DNA of 64,000 bases from Sulfitobacter sp. THAF37 (lineage in GTDB: Bacteria; Pseudomonadota; Alphaproteobacteria; Rhodobacterales; Rhodobacteraceae), in NCBI RefSeq assembly GCF_009363555.1, contig NZ_CP045376.1:36648-100647 (forward strand), written 5' to 3'. The notes beneath the pieces were generated by a model, which searched no databases, had not been told where the DNA came from, and saw only the letters and a program-made list of their open reading frames with translations. This document shows, in pieces, positions 27,958 to 36,225 of this stretch. A program made the position numbers and the translations under genes. Position 1 is the first letter of the stretch, and each line of letters starts with the position of its first letter.

Positions 27958-28838
27958 CAGTAATGCACCCGTCGTTCGATGAATTTGAACTGTACGATGG
28001 TCAACGCCCCGACGATCAGCAGCAGGATCACCGATTGCGCCGCCGACGATCCAAGGTCCTGCCCCACAAAGCCGTCCTTGTAGACCTTGTAGACCAGGAT
28101 CGTGGTCGATTGCTGCGGCCCGCCGCTGGTGATCGTATGGATCACGCCGAAGGTCTCGAAGAAGGCATAGACGATGTTCACCACCAGCAGGAAGAACGTC
28201 GTCGGCGACAGCAGCGGCCAGACGATGGTGCGAAACCGGGTCCAGAACCGCGCGCCATCAATCGCCGCCGCCTCGATCACGCTGCGCGGAATTGCCTGCA
28301 GCCCCGCCAGGAAGAACAGGAAGTTGTAGCTGATCCGCCCCCAGGCGGAGGCGATGACGACAAGGGTCATCGCCTCGTCCCCGTTCAGCACGTGGTTCCA
28401 GTCATAGCCCATCATGCCGAGGTACCATGTCACCACGCCCACCCGCGTATTGAACATGAACAGCCACAGAACCCCGGCCACGGCGGGCGCCACCGCATAG
28501 GGCCAGATCAACAGCGTCCGGTACACGCCAGAGCCCTTGATCAGCCGGTCCGCCAGCACCGCAAGGTAGAGCGCCACGCCCATCGACACCACGGTGACGG
28601 CGATGGAAAAGATCGCGGTGGTGACGAAACTGGCGCGGTAATAGGAATTGCCCAGCAGGTATTCGAAATTGCCAAGGCCCACGTATTGCATGGACAGGCC
28701 AAAGGGATCCGGGATGAACAGCGATTGCCAGACCGCCTGCCCCGCCGGGTAGAAGAAGAAAACCGCCGTGATGATCATCTGCGGCAGGACCAGCAGCAGC
28801 GGCAGCCAGATGCCTTTGAAGGTGACGCGCTTTTCCAT
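27957..28838 (-). CDS. ugpA: Glycerol-3-phosphate-type ABC permease, UgpA
   Basis: A 293-residue MalF/UgpA-type permease. It opens KGIWLPLLLVLPQMIITAVFFFYPAGQAVWQS, typical of UgpA, has about six spans and carries the coupling loop VIEAAAIDGARFWTRFRTIVWPLLSPTTF. I chose ATG 28838 (GGAG eight bases upstream) over a GTG one codon earlier. In most bacteria ugpB lies directly upstream; here a toxin-antitoxin pair in the opposite orientation separates the two, so the permease genes need their own promoter, which would lie inside or next to the antitoxin gene's promoter. Confidence 0.88.
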   Translation of the reverse strand: MEKRVTFKGIWLPLLLVLPQMIITAVFFFYPAGQAVWQSLFIPDPFGLSMQYVGLGNFEYLLGNSYYRASFVTTAIFSIAVTVVSMGVALYLAVLADRLIKGSGVYRTLLIWPYAVAPAVAGVLWLFMFNTRVGVVTWYLGMMGYDWNHVLNGDEAMTLVVIASAWGRISYNFLFFLAGLQAIPRSVIEAAAIDGARFWTRFRTIVWPLLSPTTFFLLVVNIVYAFFETFGVIHTITSGGPQQSTTILVYKVYKDGFVGQDLGSSAAQSVILLLIVGALTIVQFKFIERRVHY

Positions 28839-28889
28839 CACTTGACTCCGGTGCGACTGGGTAGCACCTTAACGCAAAGGAGTTCCGCC

Positions 28890-29165
28890 ATGACCGTCAA
28901 GATTTCAGTCTCCATTTCGGATCAGCAGGCCGAATACGCCCGCAAGCAAGTGGCCGAGGGCCGGTTTTCGTCCACCTCCGCCGTGATCCAGCAGGCGCTT
29001 GAGGCCAAGCGCCGCGAAGACGAAGAATACGAGGCGTGGAAATCGGGCTTCTTCCAGATGCTCGACAAGCGCGCAAACGAGCCAACCATTTCAGGTGAGG
29101 AGTTCGAAAACCGCGTGGCTGCAATGCTTGCTCGGAAAAGGCAGACATATGGCCTGGACGGTTGA
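28890..29165 (+). CDS. parD: ParD-type antitoxin
   Basis: A 91-residue ribbon-helix-helix antitoxin. The opening KISVSISDQQAEYARKQVAEGRFSSTSAVIQQALE is the ParD/CopG DNA-binding fold, and the C-terminal half is charged and helical, as expected for the toxin-neutralising part. AAAGGAG precedes the ATG at a good distance. A much longer open frame extends upstream but only as antisense to ugpA. It overlaps the toxin gene by 17 bp, the normal arrangement. The pair lies between ugpB and ugpA on the opposite strand. Confidence 0.85.
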   Translation: MTVKISVSISDQQAEYARKQVAEGRFSSTSAVIQQALEAKRREDEEYEAWKSGFFQMLDKRANEPTISGEEFENRVAAMLARKRQTYGLDG

Positions 29166-29502
29166 GTTTCGTCCATCTGCCGAGAACGATATCGCACTCA
29201 TATTCGATCATTTGGTCCAGTCGCATCTCGATTTTGGCCATGACACCGCATCCGCAATCTCTCTTGCAAGCGGGCGCATCAATTCCATTGTCCAGAACCG
29301 CCAACGGATCGCGGTCGCACCGGAACGTGGCGGCCGCATCCTCAACAATAATCACACATACCGCCACCTTACCATCGAGCGAACAATCTACTGGTTCACC
29401 CTCGACAAGGTGCGCCAGATCATCCAGATCGAAGCGATCTTTCACGGTGGGCAGGATCATCTGCAACACATGCTCGCACGGCTGACCGGGAAGGAGCCCT
29501 GA
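29149..29502 (+). CDS. parE: ParE/RelE superfamily toxin
   Basis: A 117-residue toxin. WTVEFRPSAENDIALIFDHLV and the later RGGRILNNNHTYRHLTIERTIYWFTLD plus IIQIEAIFHGGQD match the ParE branch (gyrase-directed in characterised members). The chosen ATG lies inside the end of the antitoxin gene, giving the usual antitoxin-first overlap. The protein is full length, so the module appears functional. It would help keep this DNA in the population if it is on a plasmid. Confidence 0.85.
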   Translation: MAWTVEFRPSAENDIALIFDHLVQSHLDFGHDTASAISLASGRINSIVQNRQRIAVAPERGGRILNNNHTYRHLTIERTIYWFTLDKVRQIIQIEAIFHGGQDHLQHMLARLTGKEP

Positions 29503-29513
29503 GGCCCCTTCCC
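29488..29513. terminator. Hairpin between convergent toxin and ugpB genes
   Basis: GGGAAGG and CCTTCCC form a 7-bp stem around a 12-base GC-rich loop that can pair further (GCC with GGC). It overlaps the last codons of the toxin gene and ends 8 bp before the ugpB stop, so it may act in both directions. Confidence 0.4.
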
Positions 29514-29520
29514 GCCCGCT

Positions 29521-30831
29521 TCAGCGGTTCGCCTGCTCAAAGCGGCGCAGCAGCTCGTCGCCGCGCTGCTTCGCGCTGTCCAGCGCCGCCTGCGCATCCT
29601 TGTCACCGGCCCAGACCGCTTCCAGTTCCTCGTCGATGATGCCGCGGATCTGGTCGAAAGACCCCAGCCGCAGACCCTTGGAATTCTCCGTCGGCTCCTT
29701 GGCTGTCATCTGCTTCACCGCGATGTCGGTGCCGGGGTTCTCTTCGTAGAAGCCCTGTTCGCGCGTCAGGTCAGCAGCCGCCTGGGTGATCGGCAGATAG
29801 CCGGTGTCCTGGTGCCACTTGGCCTGAATTTCAGGCGATGACAGGAAGTTCAGGAACGCCGCCACGCCCTCGTACTCCGCGTCCGACTGGCCGGCCATCA
29901 CCCAAAGCGACGCGCCGCCAATGATCGTGTTCTGCGGAGCGCCTTCGACGTCCGACCAGTACGGCAGCGGCCGCACATCGAAATCAAAGGTCGCTTCGGA
30001 CTTGATCCCGGCATATCCGGCAGAGCTTTCGGTAAAGAGCGCGCATTCCCCGCTGCGGAAGTTCGCGCCGCCCTCGTTGCGGCGGCCGGTGTAGATGAAC
30101 TTGCCGTCCTCCGCCCACTGGCCCATCGTCTCGATGTGCTTGGCCTGTACCGGGCCATTCAGCTCCAGTTCGGTACCCACCCCGCCAAAGCCGTTGGCCT
30201 CGGAGGCGAAGGGCACGTTGTGATAGGCGCTGAGGTTCTCAAGGTGGATCCAGCTTTGCCAGGCTGTGACCAGGGGGCAGTCGTTGCCCGACGCCTTGAG
30301 CGTGTCCAGCACCTCGCCCACCTGTTCCCAGGTCGTCAGATCCACGTCGGGGTCGATGTCCGCCGCTTCCAGCGCATCGCGGTTCACCCACAGAACGGGC
30401 GTGGACGAGTTGAACGGCATCGACAGCATCTGACCGTCGGCGGTGGTGTAATAGCCCTTGACCGACCCGATGAAGGCATCCGGATCGAAATCGGCACCCG
30501 CGTCGACCATCACCTCGTAGACCGGTTTGATCGCGCCCTCGGCGGCCATCATCGTTGCGGTACCAACCTCGAACACCATCAGGATGTCCGGCTGTTCGCC
30601 CGCGCGGAAGGCCGCGATGCCCGCGTTCAGCGTCTCGGAATAGTTGCCCTTGTGAGTCGCGGTGACCACGTAGTCGGACTGCGATCCGTTGAAGGTTTCG
30701 ACCTGCTCCGCCACCAGCTCGCCCAGGCGGCCGGTAAAGGCATGCCAGAACTCGATCTCGGTCTGGGCCACGGCAGGTGCCGCCGCCATCATGGCCGCAA
30801 TACTGGCCATCATCGTATGTCGCATCTTCAT
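29521..30831 (-). CDS. ugpB: Glycerol-3-phosphate-binding periplasmic protein
   Basis: A 436-residue periplasmic binding protein. Residues 1-22 (ending AAAPAVAQ) are the signal peptide. The mature start TEIEFWHAFTGRLGELVAEQVETFN and the later PDILMVFEVGTATMMAA, SMPFNSSTPVLWVN and GASLWVMAGQ are the characteristic UgpB motifs for sn-glycerol-3-phosphate and glycerophosphodiesters. GGGGGAGAAG precedes the ATG. It is followed on the opposite strand by a toxin-antitoxin pair, which separates it from ugpA, ugpE and ugpC. It is divergent from a phosphate cotransporter gene. Confidence 0.9.
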   Translation of the reverse strand: MKMRHTMMASIAAMMAAAPAVAQTEIEFWHAFTGRLGELVAEQVETFNGSQSDYVVTATHKGNYSETLNAGIAAFRAGEQPDILMVFEVGTATMMAAEGAIKPVYEVMVDAGADFDPDAFIGSVKGYYTTADGQMLSMPFNSSTPVLWVNRDALEAADIDPDVDLTTWEQVGEVLDTLKASGNDCPLVTAWQSWIHLENLSAYHNVPFASEANGFGGVGTELELNGPVQAKHIETMGQWAEDGKFIYTGRRNEGGANFRSGECALFTESSAGYAGIKSEATFDFDVRPLPYWSDVEGAPQNTIIGGASLWVMAGQSDAEYEGVAAFLNFLSSPEIQAKWHQDTGYLPITQAAADLTREQGFYEENPGTDIAVKQMTAKEPTENSKGLRLGSFDQIRGIIDEELEAVWAGDKDAQAALDSAKQRGDELLRRFEQANR

Positions 30832-31106
30832 TTGGCTTCTCCCCCTCTGGATTGTCGCCGCCAGCGTAGTAGGTCAATGCCCGCGCTGGCAATATATGTT
30901 TCAAGTCTCACACCTGGCGCGGTATCTGCCTGTTTCGTAACGGTATTATGACGCGCCCCGGAGTGCCGCGCGATTTTCCGCGTCCCGACTGCCAGCGGTC
31001 GGCGGACGGAACTCCGTCGCCTGCGGGGACATCTGGCCTATCGTTACAAACCTGTTACATACCACTTCCGGACAACCCTTCGGACCCCATCGACGAAAGA
31101 ATACCC
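30832..31106. promoter_or_regulatory. Divergent promoter region of ugpB and Na/Pi cotransporter, with PHO-box-like repeats
   Basis: At 31043-31059 two GTTACA hexamers are separated by AACCT, about 50 bp before the cotransporter start. The stretch CGTAACGGTATTATGACG at about 30936-30953 has a similar spacing of 7-bp half-sites on the ugpB side. Tandem 7-bp half-sites spaced by 4 bp are the layout of PhoB boxes, and Ugp and Pi uptake genes are classic PhoB targets. The match to the CTGTCAT consensus is imperfect. Confidence 0.35.
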
Positions 31107-32765
31107 TTGCAAGAACCTGCCCTTCTGCCCTTTCTGCTGCACATCGCCGGTGCCGCCGCGCTGCTGATCTGGTCGGTGCGGCTGGTGCGGACCGGGGTCG
31201 AGCGGGCCTTTGCCACCCAGTTGCGCCAATCCCTGCGCCACGCCTCGGGCAACCGGGTATTGGCAGCGGGCACCGGCACCCTTGCCGCGATGTTCCTGCA
31301 AAGCTCCACCGCCGTCGCGGTGCTGGTCGCGAACTTCGTGGCCAAGGGCAGCCTCGCGCCCGCGATTGGGCTGGCGATCCTGCTGGGGGCGGACGTGGGC
31401 TCCGCCGTCGTCTCGCAGATTCTGCTGATCCCGCAGGATTTTCTGGTGCCGCTGCTGCTGCTGGCCGGCGTGGTGCTGTTCCTGCGCGGGCAGTCCGGCA
31501 CCCTGCGTCAGACCGGGCGCATCCTGATCGGGCTCGCGCTGATCTTTGCGTCCCTCGACATGATCCGGGACGCCACGGCACCGATGGTCGACAGCGCCGG
31601 CACTCAGGCGGTCATGGCCTATCTCGGGCGCGACATCTTCACCGCCTTCGCGGTGGGCGCGCTCTTTGCCTGGGCGGTGCATTCCAGCGTCGCGGCGGTC
31701 CTGCTGTTTGTGACCCTCGCCGCGCAATCCCTCCTGCCCGTCGAAGGGGCGGCGGCGATGGTGCTGGGGGCGAACCTGGGCGGCGCCTTTATCGCCTATG
31801 TGCTGACACTCGCCTCGCCCGCCTCAGCGCGGCAGATGATCTGCGCCAATCTGCTGCTGCGCGGCGGCGGCGCGGCCGTGCTGCTGCTTGTGCTGGCCCA
31901 GCGGCCCGACCTGCTGGATTACCTCGGGGCGGACGCCAGCCGCCAGGCGATCAACCTGCACCTGGCGTTCAACGCGGCCCTGGCGCTTGCCGCGCTGGGG
32001 CTGATCCACCCGTTTTCCGCGCTCGCCGCCAAGGTGGTGACAAGCGCCCCGGACAGCAACGCCACCACCCTGGCCGAAATCAGTGCGCTCGACCCCCATG
32101 CGATGAACCGCCCCGGCCGCGGGCTCGATTCCGCCGCGCGGGAACTGCTGCGCATGGGCCAAAAGATCGAGGGGATGCTGAACGCCACAGGCCCGCTCTA
32201 TGACCAATGGGATGCCACCGCCGCCACCGCGATCCGCGAACAGGACAAGACGGTCAAGAAGATCCACTTCGAGATCAAGCTCTACCTCGCCCAGCTCGGG
32301 CGCGACGGTCTGGACGAGGATCTGGCCAAGCGGTCGATGGAACTGGCGGGCATTTCCACCGCGTTCGAGGCCGCCTCCGACACCATCGTGCGCAGCCTGC
32401 TGACCCTTGCCAAGCGCCGCGACAGCGAAGGCTTTGCCTTTTCCGAGGTCGGCCGCCGCGAGATCGGCGATTTTCTCGACCGGGTTCAAGGCAACGTACA
32501 CCTGGCGCTCAACGTGATGATGAACCAGAACCCGGCAGAGGCGCGCGACCTTGTCGAAGCCAAGGAAAAGGTCCGCGCGGTGGAACAGAAACTGCAACGC
32601 AACCACCTGGGCCGTCTGCGCGAAGGGCTGACCGAAAGCATCGAGACCAGCAGCATCCACCAGGAAACACTGCGTTCGCTCAAGCAGATCAACACCTCCT
32701 TCTCGATGGTGGGCTACCCGATCCTCGCGCGCACGGGCGACCTTCTGAAAAGCCGGCTCAGCTGA
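31107..32765 (+). CDS. Na+/phosphate cotransporter with PhoU-like C-terminal domain
   Basis: A protein of about 552 residues of the NptA/YjbB family. The N-terminal 300 residues form two repeated Na/Pi-cotransporter units with the glutamine-serine motifs LAAMFLQSSTAVAVLVANF and the second-repeat counterpart AVHSSVAAVLLFVTLAA. Residues from about 330 onward are a helical PhoU-like domain. I placed the start at TTG 31107, with GAAAGA upstream, because the membrane family begins there (EPALLPFLLHIAGAAALL). An ATG at 30948 would add 53 residues of no family likeness and would place the PHO-like repeats inside the gene. It moves phosphate across the inner membrane. Confidence 0.82.
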   Translation: MQEPALLPFLLHIAGAAALLIWSVRLVRTGVERAFATQLRQSLRHASGNRVLAAGTGTLAAMFLQSSTAVAVLVANFVAKGSLAPAIGLAILLGADVGSAVVSQILLIPQDFLVPLLLLAGVVLFLRGQSGTLRQTGRILIGLALIFASLDMIRDATAPMVDSAGTQAVMAYLGRDIFTAFAVGALFAWAVHSSVAAVLLFVTLAAQSLLPVEGAAAMVLGANLGGAFIAYVLTLASPASARQMICANLLLRGGGAAVLLLVLAQRPDLLDYLGADASRQAINLHLAFNAALALAALGLIHPFSALAAKVVTSAPDSNATTLAEISALDPHAMNRPGRGLDSAARELLRMGQKIEGMLNATGPLYDQWDATAATAIREQDKTVKKIHFEIKLYLAQLGRDGLDEDLAKRSMELAGISTAFEAASDTIVRSLLTLAKRRDSEGFAFSEVGRREIGDFLDRVQGNVHLALNVMMNQNPAEARDLVEAKEKVRAVEQKLQRNHLGRLREGLTESIETSSIHQETLRSLKQINTSFSMVGYPILARTGDLLKSRLS

Positions 32766-32810
32766 TCGCGACAGCCCGATTGCAGCTTTGCGATGTTTTG
32801 ATGACCTCGT

Positions 32811-32822
32811 ATGCATATGCAT
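32811..32822. promoter_or_regulatory. 12-bp palindrome upstream of phosphatase-linked ABC operon
   Basis: ATGCATATGCAT is a perfect palindrome 80 bp before the binding-protein start and 45 bp after the cotransporter stop. Its position fits an operator or an UP-type promoter part. No candidate regulator gene lies next to it. Confidence 0.35.
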
Positions 32823-32902
32823 TGACCCAGAATGCCGACCCGCGCAAACTGAAGCGGATCGGGGCTGCCGCCCTGCCCCACATCCAGCAAGGAGTTCTGC
32901 AG

Positions 32903-34396
32903 ATGCCTGGCTTATCAAAGATCACCGCCCTTTCCGTTCTCGCCCTGACTGCGGGACTGGCCACCGCGCCATTGTCTGCCCTGGCAGATACGCTGCGGGT
33001 CGGGCTGCAACAGGAACCCACGTCGCTCGATCCGACGGCGGACGCCACCGCCGCCATCGACGGCATGCTGACGATGAACGTCTATGAATCGCTGACCATC
33101 GTGGCCGAGAACGGCGAAGTCGGCCCCAACCTTGCCACCGACTGGACCGTGTCGGACGACGGGCTGACCTATACCTTCACCCTCGCCTCGGGCGTGAAAT
33201 TTCACGACGGCACCGACTTTGACGCCGAAGATGTGGTGTTCTCCTTCGACCGTGCCATGGCCGAGGACAGCGTGAACCCGTCCAAGGACATCTTCAAACC
33301 CATCGCCTCCGTCACCGCGATTGACCCGCAGACTGTCGAGATCAAGCTGAAGAACAAGGACGCCTTCTTCCTGTTCAACATGGGACAGGGCGACAGTTCT
33401 ATCGTCGCCCCTGAATCTGCGGACACCAACAACACCGATCCCGTCGGCACCGGCCCCTTCAAGATGGACAGCTGGACGCGCGGCGATCGTCTGACGCTGG
33501 TCAAGAACGAGGACTACCGCGATGCGGACAGCGTGGCGCTGGACAAGGTGGAGTTCCGCTTCATCTCGGACCCCGCCGCCGCGACCGCCGCGATGATGGC
33601 CGAAGAACTGGACGCCTTCCCCGGCTTCCCCGCCCCCGAACTGCTGCCGCAGTTCGAGGCGGATCCGCGCTTTCGCGTCAATGTCGGCTCGACCGAGGGC
33701 GAGGTGATCCTAGCGATGAACAACGCCAAGGCGCCTTTCGACAACATCGAGGTGCGCCGCGCCGTGGCCACCGCCATCGACCGGGACGAGATCATCGAAG
33801 GCGCGATGTACGGCCAGGCCGTGCCCATCGGCAGCTTCTACCCGCCGCACGGCGCGGCCTATGTGGACCTGACCGGCAAATACCCGCACGACACCGAAAA
33901 GGCCAAACAGATGTTCGCCGAGGCGGGCGTCGAAGGCACCACCATGACCCTGCGGGTGCCGCCCTTCCCCTACGCCATGCGCTCGGCCGAGATCATCCAG
34001 CAGGAACTGTCCAACGCCGGCATCGACGCCAAGGTCGAGAACGTGGAATGGGGTTTCTGGATCGACGAGGTCTACAAGCAGAAAAACTATGACATGACGA
34101 TCATCGCCCACACCTCGCCCAATGACATGGGCAACTTCGCGCGCGGGCCCGATTATTTCTACGGCTACGACGACGCCGACTTCACCGCCCTGTGGGAACA
34201 GATCGAAACCGAGGCCGACGCCGACAAGCGCAACGAACTGCTGAAACAGGGGCAGGAATATCTGGCCGACCAGTCGGTGCATGCCTTTCTGTTCCAGCTG
34301 CCGCTTCTGGGCGTGTTCCGCACCGGGGTCGACGGCTACTGGTCTTCCCAGCCCGTGCTCTACATGCCGCTCAAGGGCGTCAGCAACGCGGGCTGA
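32903..34396 (+). CDS. ABC transporter substrate-binding protein, DppA/OppA family 5
   Basis: A 497-residue periplasmic binding protein. Residues 1-28 (ALSVLALTAGLATAPLSALA) form the signal peptide and the mature start is DTLRVGLQQEPTSLDPT. The lobe motifs YESLTIVAENGEVGPNLATDWTVSDDGLTYTFTLASGVKFHDG and RRAVATAIDRDEIIEGAMYG belong to solute-binding family 5. AAGGAG precedes the ATG at the right distance; the frame is open further upstream but only as a shadow of the cotransporter gene. It heads a seven-gene operon that ends in two phosphohydrolases, so the ligand may be a phosphorylated peptide, diester or opine-like compound. Confidence 0.9.
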   Translation: MPGLSKITALSVLALTAGLATAPLSALADTLRVGLQQEPTSLDPTADATAAIDGMLTMNVYESLTIVAENGEVGPNLATDWTVSDDGLTYTFTLASGVKFHDGTDFDAEDVVFSFDRAMAEDSVNPSKDIFKPIASVTAIDPQTVEIKLKNKDAFFLFNMGQGDSSIVAPESADTNNTDPVGTGPFKMDSWTRGDRLTLVKNEDYRDADSVALDKVEFRFISDPAAATAAMMAEELDAFPGFPAPELLPQFEADPRFRVNVGSTEGEVILAMNNAKAPFDNIEVRRAVATAIDRDEIIEGAMYGQAVPIGSFYPPHGAAYVDLTGKYPHDTEKAKQMFAEAGVEGTTMTLRVPPFPYAMRSAEIIQQELSNAGIDAKVENVEWGFWIDEVYKQKNYDMTIIAHTSPNDMGNFARGPDYFYGYDDADFTALWEQIETEADADKRNELLKQGQEYLADQSVHAFLFQLPLLGVFRTGVDGYWSSQPVLYMPLKGVSNAG

Positions 34397-34403
34397 CGCA
34401 ACC

Positions 34404-34431
34404 GGCGGCGCGGCAATCGGTCCGCGCCGCC
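34404..34431 (+). terminator. Intercistronic hairpin after binding-protein gene
   Basis: GGCGGCGCGG and CCGCGCCGCC form a perfect 10-bp stem with an 8-base loop, starting 7 bp after the binding-protein stop and ending 28 bp before the permease start. There is no T-run. It probably stabilises the upstream message or lowers read-through. Confidence 0.5.
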
Positions 34432-34459
34432 GCGCCCGCCCGGATGATGCACCTGCTCA

Positions 34460-35404
34460 ATGTGGTATTTCCTGCTCCGCCGGACCGCCGGCTTCATCGT
34501 GACGCTGCTGGCGGTTTCCGTCGTGGTCTTTGCCGTCATGAACGTGCTGCCGGGCGACCCGGCGCTGACCATTCTGGGGCTGGACGCCACCGATGACGCG
34601 CTGGCCGCCCTGCGCGAGCAGCTGGGCCTGAACGAACCGGTCCTCACGCGCTATTTTTCCTGGGTCTGGAACGCGCTGCAGGGTGATTTCGGCATCAGCC
34701 ATTCGTTCCGCGTGCCGGTCTCCGAGCTGATCGCCGAACGGCTGGGCATGACGGTTGCACTGGCGGTGGCCGGGATGATCGCAACGCTCGTCCTCGCCCT
34801 GACGCTGGGCATCGGCGCCGCCGCCCGGCACCGCCGGGTCGGCGACTGGGGGGTGATGTTCCTCAGCCAGCTCGGGATCGCCGTGCCGGCCTTCTGGCTG
34901 TCGATGCTGCTGGTTCTGCTCTTTGCCGTCAAACTGCGCTGGCTGCCGCCGGGTGGTTTCGCGGGCTGGTCCGATCCGGTCGCGGCGGCCCGGTCGCTGA
35001 TCCTGCCCACCATCGCGCTGGCGCTGGTGCAATCGGCGGTGCTGGCCCGCGTCACGCGGTCCTCCGCGCTGGAGGTCATGCGGCAGGATTTCGTCCGCAC
35101 CGCCCGGGCCAGCGGGCTGTCGCGCCGCCGGGTGTTGTGGCGGCATGTGCTGCCCAATGCGCTGGTGCCCATCGTCACCATCGTCGGCATGCAGTTCGCC
35201 GCCCTTGTCACCGGCACCATCGTCATCGAGAACGTGTTCTACCTGCCGGGCCTGGGGCGGCTGATCTTCCAGTCGATCTCGAACCGTGACCTGCCCACGG
35301 TGCAGGCGCTGGTGATGCTGTTCGCCGCCATCGTCGTCACCGCGAATTTCGTGGTCGATCTGCTCTATGTCGTGATCGACCCCCGGCTGAAGGCCCGCGC
35401 ATGA
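34460..35404 (+). CDS. ABC transporter permease, DppB-like
   Basis: A 314-residue inner-membrane permease. The opening MWYFLLRRTAGFIVTLLAVSVVVFAVMNVLPGDPA is the hallmark DppB/OppB N terminus (first span then PGDPA), followed by five further spans. The coupling loop is FVRTARASGLSRRRVLWRHVLPNALVPIVT near residue 215. Its stop overlaps the next permease start. It forms the channel with the DppC-like protein. Confidence 0.92.
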   Translation: MWYFLLRRTAGFIVTLLAVSVVVFAVMNVLPGDPALTILGLDATDDALAALREQLGLNEPVLTRYFSWVWNALQGDFGISHSFRVPVSELIAERLGMTVALAVAGMIATLVLALTLGIGAAARHRRVGDWGVMFLSQLGIAVPAFWLSMLLVLLFAVKLRWLPPGGFAGWSDPVAAARSLILPTIALALVQSAVLARVTRSSALEVMRQDFVRTARASGLSRRRVLWRHVLPNALVPIVTIVGMQFAALVTGTIVIENVFYLPGLGRLIFQSISNRDLPTVQALVMLFAAIVVTANFVVDLLYVVIDPRLKARA

Positions 35405-36225
35405 CCCGACGCCGCCTGCCCGCCAACTTCATCATCGGCGCGGTGCTGGTCGCGCTGGTCGTGGGCACCGCCGCGCTTTCGCTGGTCTGGACCCCGCATG
35501 ACGCAACCGCGATGAACATCCGCGACAAGTTCGCGGAACCCTCAGCCCTGCATTGGCTGGGCACCGATCAGCTGGGCCGCGACGTGGTCAGCCAGCTGAT
35601 GGCGGCGGCGCGCAATTCGATGGCGGTGGCGTTGATCGCGGTGCTGCTGGGCGGGTCGGTCGGCGTGGCGCTGGGGCTGCTGGCCTCGGCCATCGGCGGC
35701 TGGGTGGAAGACGGCGTGATGCGGCTGGCCGACCTGGGCTTTGCCTTTCCGGCGCTGCTGTTCGCGATCATGCTGGCGGCGGTCTTTGGCCCCTCGCTGA
35801 CCAATGCGGTGCTGGCCATTGCCTTTATCAACATCCCGGTCTTTGCCCGTGTGGCGCGCGGATCGGCCAACCAGGTCTGGACGCTCGATTACGTGTCGGC
35901 GGCGCGGGCGGCGGGGATGAACCGCTTTGCCATCAGCCGCGACCACATCCTGCCCAACATCGCCGCCGCGATCATCGTGCAGGCCACCATCGAATTCGCC
36001 GTCGCCATCCTGGCCGAGGCGGCGCTGTCCTACCTCGGGCTGGGCGCGCAACCCCCCGCATCCAGCTGGGGACGCATGCTGTCAGAGGCGCAGACGCTGA
36101 TGTATCTCGCCCCGCAGCTGGCGATCTATCCGGGCCTGTGCATCGTCACTGCCGTGCTGGGCTTTGGCCTGCTGGGTGACGGGCTGCGCGACATGACAGA
36201 CCCCCGGCTGGCGCGGGAGCGGTAG
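35401..36225 (+). CDS. ABC transporter permease, DppC-like
   Basis: A 274-residue permease with an N-terminal span, a periplasmic loop holding HWLGTDQLGRDVVSQLMAAARNS (a DppC/OppC signature) and five more spans. Its coupling loop is YVSAARAAGMNRFAISRDHILPNIAAAI. The start overlaps the DppB-like stop and its own stop touches the next start codon, so the whole unit is translationally coupled. Confidence 0.92.
   Translation: MTRRRLPANFIIGAVLVALVVGTAALSLVWTPHDATAMNIRDKFAEPSALHWLGTDQLGRDVVSQLMAAARNSMAVALIAVLLGGSVGVALGLLASAIGGWVEDGVMRLADLGFAFPALLFAIMLAAVFGPSLTNAVLAIAFINIPVFARVARGSANQVWTLDYVSAARAAGMNRFAISRDHILPNIAAAIIVQATIEFAVAILAEAALSYLGLGAQPPASSWGRMLSEAQTLMYLAPQLAIYPGLCIVTAVLGFGLLGDGLRDMTDPRLARER

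Noticed and set aside
27963..28889. Long plus-strand frame upstream of the antitoxin start
   Set aside because: It is antisense to ugpA and only happens to be in frame with the antitoxin. The ribosome site and the family homology begin at 28890.
30948..31106. Longer N terminus for the Na/Pi cotransporter from ATG 30948
   Set aside because: The extra 53 residues lack any family likeness or signal features, and the segment contains the promoter-like repeats. A TTG start at 31107 fits the membrane family start better.
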